Source of the DNA: Pseudomonas botevensis | GTDB lineage: Bacteria; Pseudomonadota; Gammaproteobacteria; Pseudomonadales; Pseudomonadaceae | Assembly (NCBI RefSeq): GCF_019145475.1 | Contig: NZ_JAHTKI010000017.1 | Span: forward strand, 1 to 64,000 | Direction: 5' to 3' | Length of the DNA: 64,000 bases | Shown: positions 18,158-26,756 of the stretch, piece by piece | Position numbering within the stretch: position 1 is the first letter of the stretch | Layout: each line of letters starts with the position of its first letter | Translations under genes and position numbers: made by a program | The notes under the pieces: model-generated | Told to the model about the DNA's origin: nothing | Databases searched by the model: none | Seen by the model: only the letters and a program-made list of their open reading frames with translations

Positions 18158-19257
18158 GGCCGGGCTCCTACTTGCAGATCCTTGTAGACGCCTTCGGCGA
18201 CCTCGACCTTGATCCCCGGATGCAACAACTGGCCGCCGGCGATGATGACTTTATCGCCCGCCTGCAGGCCATCGCTGACGATCACCTTGCCGGTCAGGTA
18301 GCGGCTCACCGTGACGTTATGCAACTGCGCCCGGCCTTCACCGTCGATGATCCACACCGCCGGTTCGCTGAGGTTCTTGGTCAGGGCCGACCAGGGCAAT
18401 TCGACGGCGGATTTGCCGGCAGTCTTAGCCGTGGCGCTGACCACCGAGCCAAGCTGCATGCCATCCGGCAAGCCGTCGAGGGAGACTTTGACCTGCACGG
18501 TGCCGGTCTGCGCCGATACCGCCGGGGTGATTTCGCGCACGGTGCCGTTGGTTTTGATGTTCGGGTTGTCGAGCAGGCTGACCACCACCGTGCGATTCGA
18601 CGGCGGGTTGCTCAGCAGTGATTCATAGACGTTGAACACCGCGTCGCGCTCGCCGTCCTTCGCCAGGCTGTAGATCGGCACGGTGGCCTGCACCACCTGG
18701 CCGACTTCGGCCTGGCGCGCGGTGATGATGCCCGGCGCGTCGGCGATCAACGAGGTGTAGCTCAATTGCTCACGGGCGTTGGCCAATTGCGCCTGGGCGG
18801 CGGTCAGCGCGCTCTGACTGCTGCGCAGGGCGGCCTGAGCGGCGTCATATTCGGATTGGCTGGTGTAGCCCTTGGGCAACAATTTCTGCTGGCGGACGAA
18901 CGCCGCCGCGCTCTGCTTGACCCGCGCCTGTTCGGCCAGCACCTGGGCCTGGGCGGAATCGACGTTGGTCTGCAGATCCTTGGGATCGAGTTTGGCCAGC
19001 ACCTGTCTGGCCGAAACCCGGTCACCGACATCGACCATGCGCTGGATGATCTTGCCGCCGACCCGGAACGACAGCTCGGTCTGCACCCGCGCCTGAACAT
19101 CACCGGTGAGGGTCACCGACGCCGCGTAATCCGCGGGCTTGACCTCTTGCACGAACACCCGGGGCAAGTCCTTCGCCGATTGCTCCTTTTTGCCGCACGC
19201 CCCCAGGAGGGCGAGCAGGCTCAGCATGACCACTGTTTTCAATCCGGGACTCGCCAT
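18154..19257 (-). CDS. triA: RND periplasmic adaptor lipoprotein, TriA-like
   Basis: A 367-residue membrane-fusion protein starting MASPGLKTVVMLSLLALLGAC, which holds a lipobox. The ATG at 19257 has AGGAAGGAG just upstream; a longer in-frame start at 19374 would hide the lipoprotein signal. The barrel-sandwich motif SFRVGGKIIQRMVDVGDRV and a coiled-coil hairpin with QAQVLAEQARV are present. It is first in the tri-type operon. No dedicated regulator is adjacent on this side; the upstream gene is divergent. Confidence 0.85.
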   Translation of the reverse strand: MASPGLKTVVMLSLLALLGACGKKEQSAKDLPRVFVQEVKPADYAASVTLTGDVQARVQTELSFRVGGKIIQRMVDVGDRVSARQVLAKLDPKDLQTNVDSAQAQVLAEQARVKQSAAAFVRQQKLLPKGYTSQSEYDAAQAALRSSQSALTAAQAQLANAREQLSYTSLIADAPGIITARQAEVGQVVQATVPIYSLAKDGERDAVFNVYESLLSNPPSNRTVVVSLLDNPNIKTNGTVREITPAVSAQTGTVQVKVSLDGLPDGMQLGSVVSATAKTAGKSAVELPWSALTKNLSEPAVWIIDGEGRAQLHNVTVSRYLTGKVIVSDGLQAGDKVIIAGGQLLHPGIKVEVAEGVYKDLQVGARP

Positions 19258-19435
19258 GCAGACTCCTTCCTGTGTACGAACGTGCAAGTGACGATACGAC
19301 TGTGAGCTTAGAACAGGGTTCCGGCTTCGCTCGCGTGAACGTAGTATTTCCTCCCGGACATTGATCGTTACCACGCTCTGCGTAATGAATGATCAATCTA
19401 CACAAGGATTCAGCGTTTCATAGAGAAGGACTTTC

Positions 19436-20599
19436 ATGCTCAAGACCCTGGCGGTCGCCAATTACCGCTCGATCAATAAACTGGTGATTCCGCTGGGTCG
19501 GCTGAACCTGATCACCGGCCCCAACGGCAGCGGCAAGTCCAACCTCTACCGGGCCTTGCGCCTGCTGGCGGAAACCGCCCAGGGCGGCGTGGTCAATGCG
19601 CTGGCGCGCGAGGGCGGGCTGGATTCGACCTTCTGGGCCGGACCGGAAACCATCAGCCGGCGGATGCGCAACGGCGAAGTGGCGATCGAGCCGACGGTGC
19701 GCCAGGGCGTCCGCCGCCTGCGCCTGGGTTTTGCCGGGGAGAATTTCAGCTACGCGATAGCCTTGGGCCTGCCCGAGCCGAGCCGCTCGTTTTTCGCTCT
19801 CGATCCGGAAATCAAAAAGGAATGCATCTGGGCCGGGCCGCTGTATCGCCCGGCCAGCCTGCTGGTGGATCGCGACGGCCCGATGATCCGCGCCCGTGAA
19901 GGTCGCGGCTGGGATGTGCTGGCCCAGCACACGCCGAACTTCGACAGCCTGTTCGATCAGGTCGGCAGCCTGCGCAACTCCCCGGAAGTGTTCCAGATGC
20001 GCGAGTTCATCCGCCGCTGGCGCTTCTATGACCACTTTCGCAGCGACGCCGACGCCCCGGTGCGCCAACCGCAACTGGGCACGCGCACGCCGGTGCTGCA
20101 CCATGACGGGCGTGATCTGGCGGCGGCGTTGCAGACCATCCGCGAAATCGGCGATCCCGAGGCGCTGCAGGCAGCGATCAGCGATGCCTTCCCCGGCGCC
20201 CGGCTGAACATCGCGCCACTGGCCGGCGGACGGTTCGCCATCGAGTTTTATCAGGAAGGGTTGCTGCGACCGTTGTCGGCGGCGGAGTTGTCGGATGGCA
20301 CGCTGCGTTATCTGCTGCTGGTCGCCGCCCTGCTGACGCCACGCCCGCCGTCGCTGATGGTGCTGAACGAACCGGAAACCAGCCTGCACCCGGATCTGCT
20401 GCCGGCGCTGGCCCGGCTGATCATGCGGGCTTCGCAGGAGTGTCAGGTGTGGGTGGTGTCCCATGCGCGGCGGTTGATTTCGGCGTTGCAGGAAGATCCG
20501 GAGTGCAATTGCATCGTGCTGGAGAAGACCCTCGGGCAGACCGGGATTGTCGGCCAGCGGGTGCTCGATGAGCCGGCGTGGAATTGGCCCTCACCCTGA
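19436..20599 (+). CDS. AAA family ATPase (SMC/OLD-like, no TOPRIM)
   Basis: A 387-residue protein with an ABC/SMC-type ATPase split over the chain. Walker A is ITGPNGSGKSNLYRAL near residue 30; a late signature-like stretch is LSDGTLRYLLLVAALLT; Walker B is PPSLMVLNEPETSLHPD; the H-loop is WVVSHARRLI. This is the AAA_21/RecF-like arrangement seen in OLD nucleases, but the protein ends soon after the ATPase with no TOPRIM domain. The start follows AGAAGGACTTTC. It is monocistronic and divergent from triA. Function is unknown; DNA repair or defence roles are guesses from the family. Confidence 0.8.
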   Translation: MLKTLAVANYRSINKLVIPLGRLNLITGPNGSGKSNLYRALRLLAETAQGGVVNALAREGGLDSTFWAGPETISRRMRNGEVAIEPTVRQGVRRLRLGFAGENFSYAIALGLPEPSRSFFALDPEIKKECIWAGPLYRPASLLVDRDGPMIRAREGRGWDVLAQHTPNFDSLFDQVGSLRNSPEVFQMREFIRRWRFYDHFRSDADAPVRQPQLGTRTPVLHHDGRDLAAALQTIREIGDPEALQAAISDAFPGARLNIAPLAGGRFAIEFYQEGLLRPLSAAELSDGTLRYLLLVAALLTPRPPSLMVLNEPETSLHPDLLPALARLIMRASQECQVWVVSHARRLISALQEDPECNCIVLEKTLGQTGIVGQRVLDEPAWNWPSP

Positions 20600-20692
20600 C
20601 CCTCTCCCAGAGGGCCAGGGCCTGATAAAAATCTTCAAAGCACAGGAATCGGCTCCCTCTCTCTCCGGGAGAGGGCTGGGGTGAGGGGATAG
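20588..20692. repeat. CCCTCACCC/GGGTGAGGG inverted repeat
   Basis: CCCTCACCCTGACCCTCTCC at 20588 pairs imperfectly with GGGAGAGGGCTGGGGTGAGG at 20667. This is a well-known style of dispersed inverted repeat in Pseudomonas intergenic DNA. It slightly overlaps the end of the ATPase gene and may act as a terminator between the two convergent genes. Confidence 0.65.
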
Positions 20693-20721
20693 CCTCACCG
20701 CCAATCCAACAGGCAATCAAA

Positions 20722-21600
20722 TCACCCTTGCCACTTCCCACCTTCGACAATCACGCTCTCAGGTCTGGTGTCATCGCTCAGCTCTTTACGCACATATTGG
20801 TCATACAGCTTGAGCAGATACTTCTCCTCGCCCAGTCTGGCCAACTCGGCATTCACCCAGTCACGCAGTTCGATATTGCCCTTCTTCACCGCCGGTGCAA
20901 TCGGTGCCTCGGCGCCGAGTTTCTCGTCCAGCACGCGGTAGCCCGGGTTCTGCTTGGCCCAGCTGAACAGCACCAGATTGTCCTGCGCATAGGCATCGCC
21001 ATGACCATTGGCCAGTGCTTGCAGGGACTCGGAGTTTTTCTCGAATTTCAGCAGTTTCCAGTCCGGGTGATTCTTGGTCAGCCAGATATCGGCGGTAGTG
21101 CCCGTGGTGACGATGGTGGTACGGGTCGCCAGGTCATCGAGGCTTTTCACCGTGCTGCTCTGCGGCACCAGCGCCTGCACCGCGACCTTCAGATTGGGGT
21201 TGGTGAATTCCACCGCTTCCTTGCGCTCCGGGGTCACGGTCATGTTGGCGAGAATCAGGTCGACCTTGTCGCTTTGCAGGAACGGAATCCGACTGGCCGG
21301 CTCCACCGCAACGAATTCGACCTTGTTCTCGTCACCCAGCAGATCCTTGGCGAATTGCCGGCCGATGTCGGTATCGAAACCGACGTAACGCCCGGCTTCA
21401 TTGACGAAGCCGAACGGCGGCTTGTCGGTGAACACGCCGACGATGAGTTTGTCGCGGGCCTTGATCTTGTCCAGGTAACCGGCCGGCGCAGTGCTTTCGC
21501 TGGCGACTTTCGGCTTGGCCGGTTCTTCGGACTTATTGCAGCCGGCCAGCAAGGCCAGGCCGAGCAGTGGCAGGACAAACAGTGATTTGGCAGTTTTCAT
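20722..21600 (-). CDS. Polar amino-acid ABC transporter binding lipoprotein
   Basis: A 292-residue family-3 solute-binding protein. The lipobox LLAGCN gives lipidation at about residue 21. Family motifs are VGVFTDKPPFGFVNEAGRYV, GFDTDIGRQFAKDLLG and DLILANMTVTPERKEAVEFT. It is the last gene of a four-gene minus-strand importer, with its ATG overlapping the ATPase stop. Glutamine, aspartate or glutamate and cystine binding proteins all share this form. The surrounding sulfur genes make a sulfur amino acid such as cystine plausible, but that is inference. Confidence 0.88.
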   Translation of the reverse strand: MKTAKSLFVLPLLGLALLAGCNKSEEPAKPKVASESTAPAGYLDKIKARDKLIVGVFTDKPPFGFVNEAGRYVGFDTDIGRQFAKDLLGDENKVEFVAVEPASRIPFLQSDKVDLILANMTVTPERKEAVEFTNPNLKVAVQALVPQSSTVKSLDDLATRTTIVTTGTTADIWLTKNHPDWKLLKFEKNSESLQALANGHGDAYAQDNLVLFSWAKQNPGYRVLDEKLGAEAPIAPAVKKGNIELRDWVNAELARLGEEKYLLKLYDQYVRKELSDDTRPESVIVEGGKWQG

Positions 21601-22394
21601 GGCAGTTCCAGTTCCTTTGTTGGAGTCGTTTTGGGCGAAGCCGTCGAGGTCAGGGCCTCGACGTAGGAGAACTTCTCCAGGAACTGCTGCGCGCGTGCGG
21701 TTTGCGGGTTCGTAAAGAAAAGCTCGGGCGGGTTCTGTTCAAGGATGCGCCCGCCATCCATGAACACGATGCGGTCGGCCACCGCGCGGGCGAAGGCCAT
21801 TTCGTGGGTGACGATCAACAGGGTCATGCCTTCGCGGGCCAGGCCCTGAATCACTTCCAGCACCTCCTTGACCATCTCCGGATCAAGGGCGGCGGTGACT
21901 TCATCGAAGAGCATGACCCGAGGGTTCATGCACAACGAACGGACGATGGCGATGCGTTGCTGCTGGCCGCCGGAGAGCTGACGCGGGAAGGCGTCGCGCT
22001 TGTCCGCAAGGCCTATACGCTCAAGCAAGGCTTCGGCTTGCTGCTGTGCTTCGCGACGCTCGCGCTTTTGCACCTTGAGCGGGCCGAGCAGCAGGTTGTC
22101 GAGCACGCTCATGTGCGGGAACAGGTGATAACTCTGGAACACCATGCCGATCTGCTGGCGGATCTCGCGCCAGTCGGTGGCCTTGTCCAGCAGCTCGCGC
22201 CCGGCAAAACGCAGATGGCCGCTGTGGGCGCTTTCCAGGCCGTTGAGGCAACGCAACAAGGTACTTTTGCCGCAGCCGCTGGGGCCGAGGATCACAATGA
22301 CCTCACCGGCCTGCACTTGCAGGTCGATGCCGTTGAGCACCTGTTGCTCGCCGAAGAATTTGTTGAAACCCTGAAACTCGATCAATGCGCTCAT
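21597..22394 (-). CDS. Polar amino-acid ABC transporter ATPase
   Basis: A 265-residue GlnQ/HisP-type ATPase. Walker A is LGPSGCGKSTLLRCLNGLE, the signature is LSGGQQQRIAIVRSL and Walker B is PRVMLFDEVTAALDPEMV; the H-loop histidine follows in LLIVTHEMAFA. Its start overlaps the end of the upstream permease gene by four bases. It powers the importer formed with the two permeases and the lipoprotein. Confidence 0.9.
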   Translation of the reverse strand: MSALIEFQGFNKFFGEQQVLNGIDLQVQAGEVIVILGPSGCGKSTLLRCLNGLESAHSGHLRFAGRELLDKATDWREIRQQIGMVFQSYHLFPHMSVLDNLLLGPLKVQKRERREAQQQAEALLERIGLADKRDAFPRQLSGGQQQRIAIVRSLCMNPRVMLFDEVTAALDPEMVKEVLEVIQGLAREGMTLLIVTHEMAFARAVADRIVFMDGGRILEQNPPELFFTNPQTARAQQFLEKFSYVEALTSTASPKTTPTKELELP

Positions 22395-23050
22395 GCTTGC
22401 GTCCAGCGCCGCTCCAGCACGCGGGACGCGGCCGACAGCGGGTAGCAGATGAAAAAGAAAAACAGAAACAGCGCGCCGTAGATCAACACCGATTCGTAGG
22501 TACGCTCGATGATCTGCTGGCCGACCTTGATCACGTCCACCACACCGATCAGCACCGCCAGCGAACTGGTCTTGATGATCCGCGTGTAGACGTTGATGGT
22601 CGGCGGCGTCATGCGTTTCAACGCCTGGGGCAGCAACACGTAGCCGTAGAGCTGCGCCGCGTTCAGGCCGATCGACAGCCCCGCCTCACGCTGCCCGCGC
22701 GGCAACGAATGCAATGCGCCGCGCGCCACTTCGCCGACCTCGCTGGCGCCCCACAGCGACAGCACCAGCACCGCGCACCAGAAGCTCGGCAGACTCAGGC
22801 CAAAGAAAATCGGCAGACCGAAAAACAACAGGTACAACCAGACCAGCACCGGGATCGCCCGGAACAGCTCCAGATAAACCCGCAGCACCGCGTTCAGCCA
22901 CTTCACGTTGAGCGTGCGCAACACACCGTAGAGCACGCCGCCGACGGTGCTGATGGCGATGCTCAGGAACGAGATCGACAGCGTTTGCCCGGCGCCCTTC
23001 GCCAGTTGCGGCAACGACACCCAAAGCAGTTCAAGACCCGAACTGGCCAT
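22391..23050 (-). CDS. Polar amino-acid ABC transporter permease (second)
   Basis: A 219-residue permease of the HisM/GlnP type. Features are GAGQTLSISFLSIAISTVGG at the N-terminus, the motif ELFRAIPVLVWLYLLFFGLP, and the EAA loop EVGEVARGALHSLPRGQREA followed by GLSIGLNAAQ. It pairs with the first permease. The two genes overlap by 20 bases. Confidence 0.88.
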   Translation of the reverse strand: MASSGLELLWVSLPQLAKGAGQTLSISFLSIAISTVGGVLYGVLRTLNVKWLNAVLRVYLELFRAIPVLVWLYLLFFGLPIFFGLSLPSFWCAVLVLSLWGASEVGEVARGALHSLPRGQREAGLSIGLNAAQLYGYVLLPQALKRMTPPTINVYTRIIKTSSLAVLIGVVDVIKVGQQIIERTYESVLIYGALFLFFFFICYPLSAASRVLERRWTQA

Positions 23051-23696
23051 GCTGGAGCCTCCTTTCCAGACGGCTGAGCAACAGCGACAGCGGCAAGAAC
23101 AGCAGCACGCAAATCAGCGTCAGCACGGCGAGCATTTCGTAGGTTTTGTAATAGAGCGCGATGTAGCTCTTGGTGGTGTAGAGAATCTCCGGCACCGCCA
23201 CCGCCGACACCACGGTGGTTTCCTTGAGCAGGAAAATGAAATTGGCGAACAGCGACGGCAGGCTGAGGATCCCCGCTTGCGGCAGGATCACGTAGCGCAG
23301 CAACTGGCCGTGGGACAAACCGATGGAGCGGCCCGATTCCAGTTGCGCCTGAGGCACCGCGTCGACCCCGGCGCGCAGCACTTCGGTGAGGTAGGCGCCG
23401 CCGAGGAAGGTCATGGTGATGATCGCCGCCGCAAAACCGGACACCTTGATGCCCAGCGCCGGCAGCGCGAAGTAGACGAAAAACAACTGGATCAGCAGCG
23501 GTGTGTTGCGCGCCAGCTCTACATACAGGCCTACCAGTTTTTGCAGGTAGGGGGTGCGAAACACCAGAATCGTTGCGTTGATCAGCGCCACCACCAGGGA
23601 AGTGCCGATGGCGATCAAACCGACCTGCAGCGTCACGCCCACAGCTTTGAGAAACGCCGGCAGGGTGCTGAGGATGAATGCGTAATCGAAGGTCAT
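23031..23696 (-). CDS. Polar amino-acid ABC transporter permease (first)
   Basis: A 221-residue permease. It has GVTLQVGLIAIGTSLVVALI, ELARNTPLLIQLFFVYFALP and the EAA loop LTEVLRAGVDAVPQAQLESG. ATG 23696 has CAGGACG upstream; the in-frame start at 23741 would add 15 residues of no membrane character. It is the first gene of the importer. The region just upstream (23777-23810) is AT-rich and contains TTTAAATTCTTCTTTTTATA on the minus strand, loosely like the AT-rich boxes at other sulfur genes. Confidence 0.88.
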   Translation of the reverse strand: MTFDYAFILSTLPAFLKAVGVTLQVGLIAIGTSLVVALINATILVFRTPYLQKLVGLYVELARNTPLLIQLFFVYFALPALGIKVSGFAAAIITMTFLGGAYLTEVLRAGVDAVPQAQLESGRSIGLSHGQLLRYVILPQAGILSLPSLFANFIFLLKETTVVSAVAVPEILYTTKSYIALYYKTYEMLAVLTLICVLLFLPLSLLLSRLERRLQHGQFGS

Positions 23697-23978
23697 GAAA
23701 CGTCCTGACGCCGCTCGGTAAGCGACGGTGGTGCAGTCCATGGACAGCGGGTAACTGTCCGGCAGGCACCGACTTTAAAGGTATAAAAAGAAGAATTTAA
23801 ATACCGTTAAAGCATATTGATATCACTCAAAAAACTATTCCTGTGCGTTTGCCGAGAAGGAAGAAGAAGGCTATTTTTCCTTGCGCTGTAGGAAGGATCT
23901 TTTTTTCAGGAAAGCCCTCCAAGGACGAGCAGCTTTTGGCCAGACTCCCCCGGCCAAACCCATAACAAGGAAGAGAAC
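23697..23978. other. Intergenic region with AT-rich promoter DNA and a hairpin
   Basis: About 280 bases upstream of the amino-acid importer. The part nearest the permease (23777-23830) is AT-rich and probably holds its promoter. A hairpin TTTGGCC-AGACTCCCCC-GGCCAAA (23935-23958) lies just before the short ORF at 23979. No protein-coding gene is evident here. Confidence 0.4.
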
Positions 23979-24068
23979 ATGGACGTAAAAGTGCCGCAGC
24001 GCCTGGATCCGCAGGACATCGTGAAATTGCTGGTAGCGTTGCGCAGGGCTCTCAATGCCCGGCCGTGA
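23979..24068 (+). CDS. Possible 29-residue small protein
   Basis: An ATG at 23979 has an excellent ribosome-binding site (AAGGAAGAGAAC). The frame encodes 29 residues, starting MDVKVPQRLDPQDIVKLLVA and ending in a basic LRRALNARP stretch, likely one amphipathic helix. It lies alone on the plus strand between two minus-strand transport units. A hairpin precedes it and a terminator follows. It could be a real small protein or a chance ORF. Confidence 0.4.
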   Translation: MDVKVPQRLDPQDIVKLLVALRRALNARP

Positions 24069-24094
24069 GGGCCGCTTTCCCCCGCACACAAAAA

Positions 24095-24126
24095 AACGCC
24101 GATGACCATCACTGGCCATCGGCGTT
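24095..24126 (-). terminator. Terminator downstream of metQ
   Basis: AACGCCGATG pairs with CATCGGCGTT around a 12-base loop. On the minus strand it is followed by a run of seven T, which fits intrinsic termination of the metQ transcript. On the plus strand the T-run is only four bases, so it may also weakly end the 29-residue ORF transcript. Confidence 0.8.
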
Positions 24127-24162
24127 TTGCAAACCTTGAAGGGGTTTTGCTGCTGCGTCAGA

Positions 24163-24960
24163 TCAGAACGCCGGCAATACCGCGCCGTTGTATTTCTTCT
24201 CGATGAACGCTTTGACTTCCGGGCTGGTCAGCGCCTTGGCCAGTTTCTGGATGGCGTCGCTGTTCTTGTTGTCCTCACGGGTCACCAGGAAGTTCACGTA
24301 AGGCGAGTCGGCACCTTCGATCACCAGGGCATCCTTGGTCGGGTTCAACTTGGCTTCCAGCGCGTAGTTGGTGTTGATCATGTCCAGGTCGACTTCTTTC
24401 AGAACACGCGGCAGCAGGGCCGATTCCAGTTCCTTGAACTTGAAGTTGTGCGGGTTCTTGGCGATGTCTTTCGGGGTGGCCAGGGCGTTTTTCGGGTCTT
24501 TCAGCTCGATCAGGCCAGCCTTCTGCAGCAGGATCAGCGCACGACCGCTGTTGCTGCCTTCGTTTGGAATGGCGATGGTCGCGCCGTCAGGCAGTTCGGC
24601 CAGGGTCTTGTACTTGCTCGAGTAGCCGCCAAACGGTTCAACGTGAACACCTTGCACGGTCACCAGGTACTTGGACTTGTCGTCCTTGTATTTGCCGGCG
24701 TTGAAGCTGTCCAGGTACGGCTTGGTCTGGAAGTAGTTGGCGTCCAGACGCTTCTCGCCCACTTGCACGTTCGGCTGTACATAGTCGGTGAAGACTTTGA
24801 CTTCCAGATCCACGCCTTCTTTGGCGAGGGTCGGCTTGATCAGTTCGAGGATTTCGGCGTGTGGGACCGGGGTCGCTGCGACCACCAGTTTCTCGCCGGC
24901 CTGGGCCAGAGAAGCGCTCAGAGCAGCCGCCAATGCGGTAAACAACAGAACCTTTTTCAT
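24163..24960 (-). CDS. metQ: MetQ-type methionine-binding protein (solitary)
   Basis: A 265-residue NlpA/MetQ-family protein. The signal peptide is MKKVLLFTALAAALSASLAQ then AG, with no lipobox cysteine. Typical blocks are VVAATPVPHAEILELIKP, RLDANYFQTKPYLDSF, NEGSNSGRALILLQKAGLIE and the C-terminal SPEVKAFIEKKYNGAVLPAF. It is much closer to classical MetQ than the protein at 4246. No ATPase or permease is adjacent, so it probably serves a MetNI encoded elsewhere. It may share regulation with the divergently unrelated but adjacent activator gene, which lies upstream on the same strand. Confidence 0.88.
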   Translation of the reverse strand: MKKVLLFTALAAALSASLAQAGEKLVVAATPVPHAEILELIKPTLAKEGVDLEVKVFTDYVQPNVQVGEKRLDANYFQTKPYLDSFNAGKYKDDKSKYLVTVQGVHVEPFGGYSSKYKTLAELPDGATIAIPNEGSNSGRALILLQKAGLIELKDPKNALATPKDIAKNPHNFKFKELESALLPRVLKEVDLDMINTNYALEAKLNPTKDALVIEGADSPYVNFLVTREDNKNSDAIQKLAKALTSPEVKAFIEKKYNGAVLPAF

Positions 24961-25128
24961 GCAGTGTCCTTATCGAGAATCACGGTCGTCATCGACGACG
25001 GCATTTAATACGAGTGCCAGTGAAGTGCTATCGCTGGCGTGAGTCGGACAATACCGGGATTTTTTATTCCCGGACAATAACGTTTATTCAGCTTCATATT
25101 CCATTTTGTTCATGTTGCACAAAAGGGG

Positions 25129-26061
25129 TTACAACGCCTCGCTCAGGCTTAACAGTAAATCTTTCAATGCCTTACGTTCGGCGGCACTGCCGTTGAGGCT
25201 GATGCTCGCCACCTGACGCTCGATCTGAACCAGCGGGCCAGACACCTCGGGCAGGTTCAGGTGCTCCGGCAGAATCTCGTCGCCGGTGCTCACCAGCAAG
25301 GCAAAGTGAATGACGTTTTCCAGCTCGCGGGTATTGCCCGGCCAGTTGTGTTGTTCCAATACCTGCTGCGCCGATTCGCTGATGAGCGGCACAGGCAGAT
25401 CCAGACGCTGGCTGTAGATACCGAGGAAATACTCGGCCAGCGACAGAATGTCGCCGATGCGCTCACGCAGCGCCGGCAGTTCCAGATGCCCTTCGCTGAG
25501 GTAGTGATACAGGCGCTCGTGGAATTTCCCCGCCGCCACCGCTTGCGCCAGATCGATGCTGGTCGCCGCCACCAGGCGCACATCCACCGGGCTTGGCTGA
25601 TGGGCACCGACGCGGGTGACCTCATGGTTTTCCAGGGCGGCGAGCAATTTGATCTGGATCGGCAGCGGCAAGTCGCCGATTTCATCCAGGTACAGGGTGC
25701 CGCCATTGGCCGAACCGAACCATCCGGCACGGCTGCTGGCCGAGCCGCTGTAACTGCCGGCGGCATAGCCGAACAGTTCGGCGTCGGCGTAGGTCGGGCT
25801 GATCGCCCCGCAATTGACCGACACGAACAGGCCGCTGCGATCACTGGCGCGGTGGATGTGGCGGGCGAGCAATTCCTTGCCGGTGCCGGTTTCGCCGCGA
25901 ATCAGCACCGACGTCGAACGCGGCGCCAGTTGGTTCATTTCCTCGCGCAACTGGCGCGAGCGGGGATCGACAAACACCAGCGCCTTGGCGCGAATGCTCA
26001 GGGGGCTTTTTTCCGCATCGGGAAAGGTCAGCAGCGGCTGGCCGAAGGTTTCGAAACTCAT
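25129..26061 (-). CDS. Sigma-54 activator-type AAA+ ATPase lacking a DNA-binding domain
   Basis: A 310-residue bacterial enhancer-binding-type AAA+ protein. Walker A is GETGTGKELLARHIH, Walker B is GGTLYLDEIGDLPL, and the arginine-containing RLVAATSIDL and NWPGNTRELENVIHF blocks are present. The sigma-54 contact loop, normally GAFTGA, reads GSYSGS here. The chain stops at LLLSLSEAL, where SfnR-type activators go on into a Fis-type helix-turn-helix. I checked the other two frames after the stop and saw no such domain, so this is not a simple late frameshift. There is no N-terminal sensor domain. It sits between metQ and a hydrolase, so it may control sulfur genes through a partner. Confidence 0.8.
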   Translation of the reverse strand: MSFETFGQPLLTFPDAEKSPLSIRAKALVFVDPRSRQLREEMNQLAPRSTSVLIRGETGTGKELLARHIHRASDRSGLFVSVNCGAISPTYADAELFGYAAGSYSGSASSRAGWFGSANGGTLYLDEIGDLPLPIQIKLLAALENHEVTRVGAHQPSPVDVRLVAATSIDLAQAVAAGKFHERLYHYLSEGHLELPALRERIGDILSLAEYFLGIYSQRLDLPVPLISESAQQVLEQHNWPGNTRELENVIHFALLVSTGDEILPEHLNLPEVSGPLVQIERQVASISLNGSAAERKALKDLLLSLSEAL

Positions 26062-26120
26062 GGCAGACTCCCGCCCAGAACCGCCGGGAGACGGGGGCGT
26101 TCATAGAAGAAAAATAGTGT

Positions 26121-26702
26121 TCAAGCGCGACGCCGGGCGTGATGTTCCATGCGGTTTTGCAGGCGATACAGATAGGCGAATCCCTGCTCCCAGCGCTGAT
26201 GCCCGGATTTCACGTTGATGTGCCCGGCACCGGCGAGAATCCCCGCCTCGGCACCCCAGTTGCGCGCCAGTTCCAGAGCGCGCGGCGCGCTGACCGCAGC
26301 GTCGTTGTCGGAGCTGACCACCTGGCTCGGGAACGGCAGCAGGTCGCTCGGAATCGGCGCAAAATTGCGCAGCGCCGGAGCGCAGGCCGGACGCTCGACA
26401 TCCGCCGGCGCGACCAGCAACGCTCCGCGAACCTGACGCAAATGATGCAACGGCGCGGTGGCCGCCCAATGGGCAACGGTGATGCAACCGAGACTGTGCG
26501 CGATGAGGATCACCGGCGAGCTGTCGGCAGCGATTGCTTCGGCCAGCGCGGCCACCCAGTCCTCGCGGCGCGGCGTCAGCCAGTCGGCCTGCTCCACCCG
26601 TGCGCTGTTGGGCAGGCTGTTCTGCCAGTGGGTTTGCCAATGATCTTCTGGCGATCCTTGCCAGCCCGGCACAATCAGATAACGGATTGATTCGTTGCGC
26701 AT
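26121..26702 (-). CDS. RBBP9/YdeN-family alpha/beta hydrolase
   Basis: A 193-residue small serine hydrolase. It opens YLIVPGWQGSPEDHWQTHWQ, typical of the family. The nucleophile is in VILIAHSLGCITVAHWA; the acid is near VVSSDNDAAVS; the histidine is in AGAGHINVKSGHQRW. The family is cytosolic with poorly known substrates. It lies 59 bases upstream of the activator gene on the same strand and probably shares its transcript. An AT-rich box lies in its upstream region at 26757. Confidence 0.85.
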   Translation of the reverse strand: MRNESIRYLIVPGWQGSPEDHWQTHWQNSLPNSARVEQADWLTPRREDWVAALAEAIAADSSPVILIAHSLGCITVAHWAATAPLHHLRQVRGALLVAPADVERPACAPALRNFAPIPSDLLPFPSQVVSSDNDAAVSAPRALELARNWGAEAGILAGAGHINVKSGHQRWEQGFAYLYRLQNRMEHHARRRA

Positions 26703-26756
26703 GGGGAAGCTCTCCTGCGTCGTGTCTGTTCCTGATCGAGTATAGGGACGGGATTT

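Noticed and set aside
19436..20599. An OLD-type anti-phage system
   Set aside because: There is no TOPRIM domain, no partner helicase or effector, and the neighbours are a drug pump and an amino-acid importer. Kept only as a low-interest lead.
23935..24126. A small RNA gene between two hairpins
   Set aside because: The second hairpin is best explained as the metQ terminator and there is no visible promoter. The short ORF with a strong ribosome-binding site explains the segment better.
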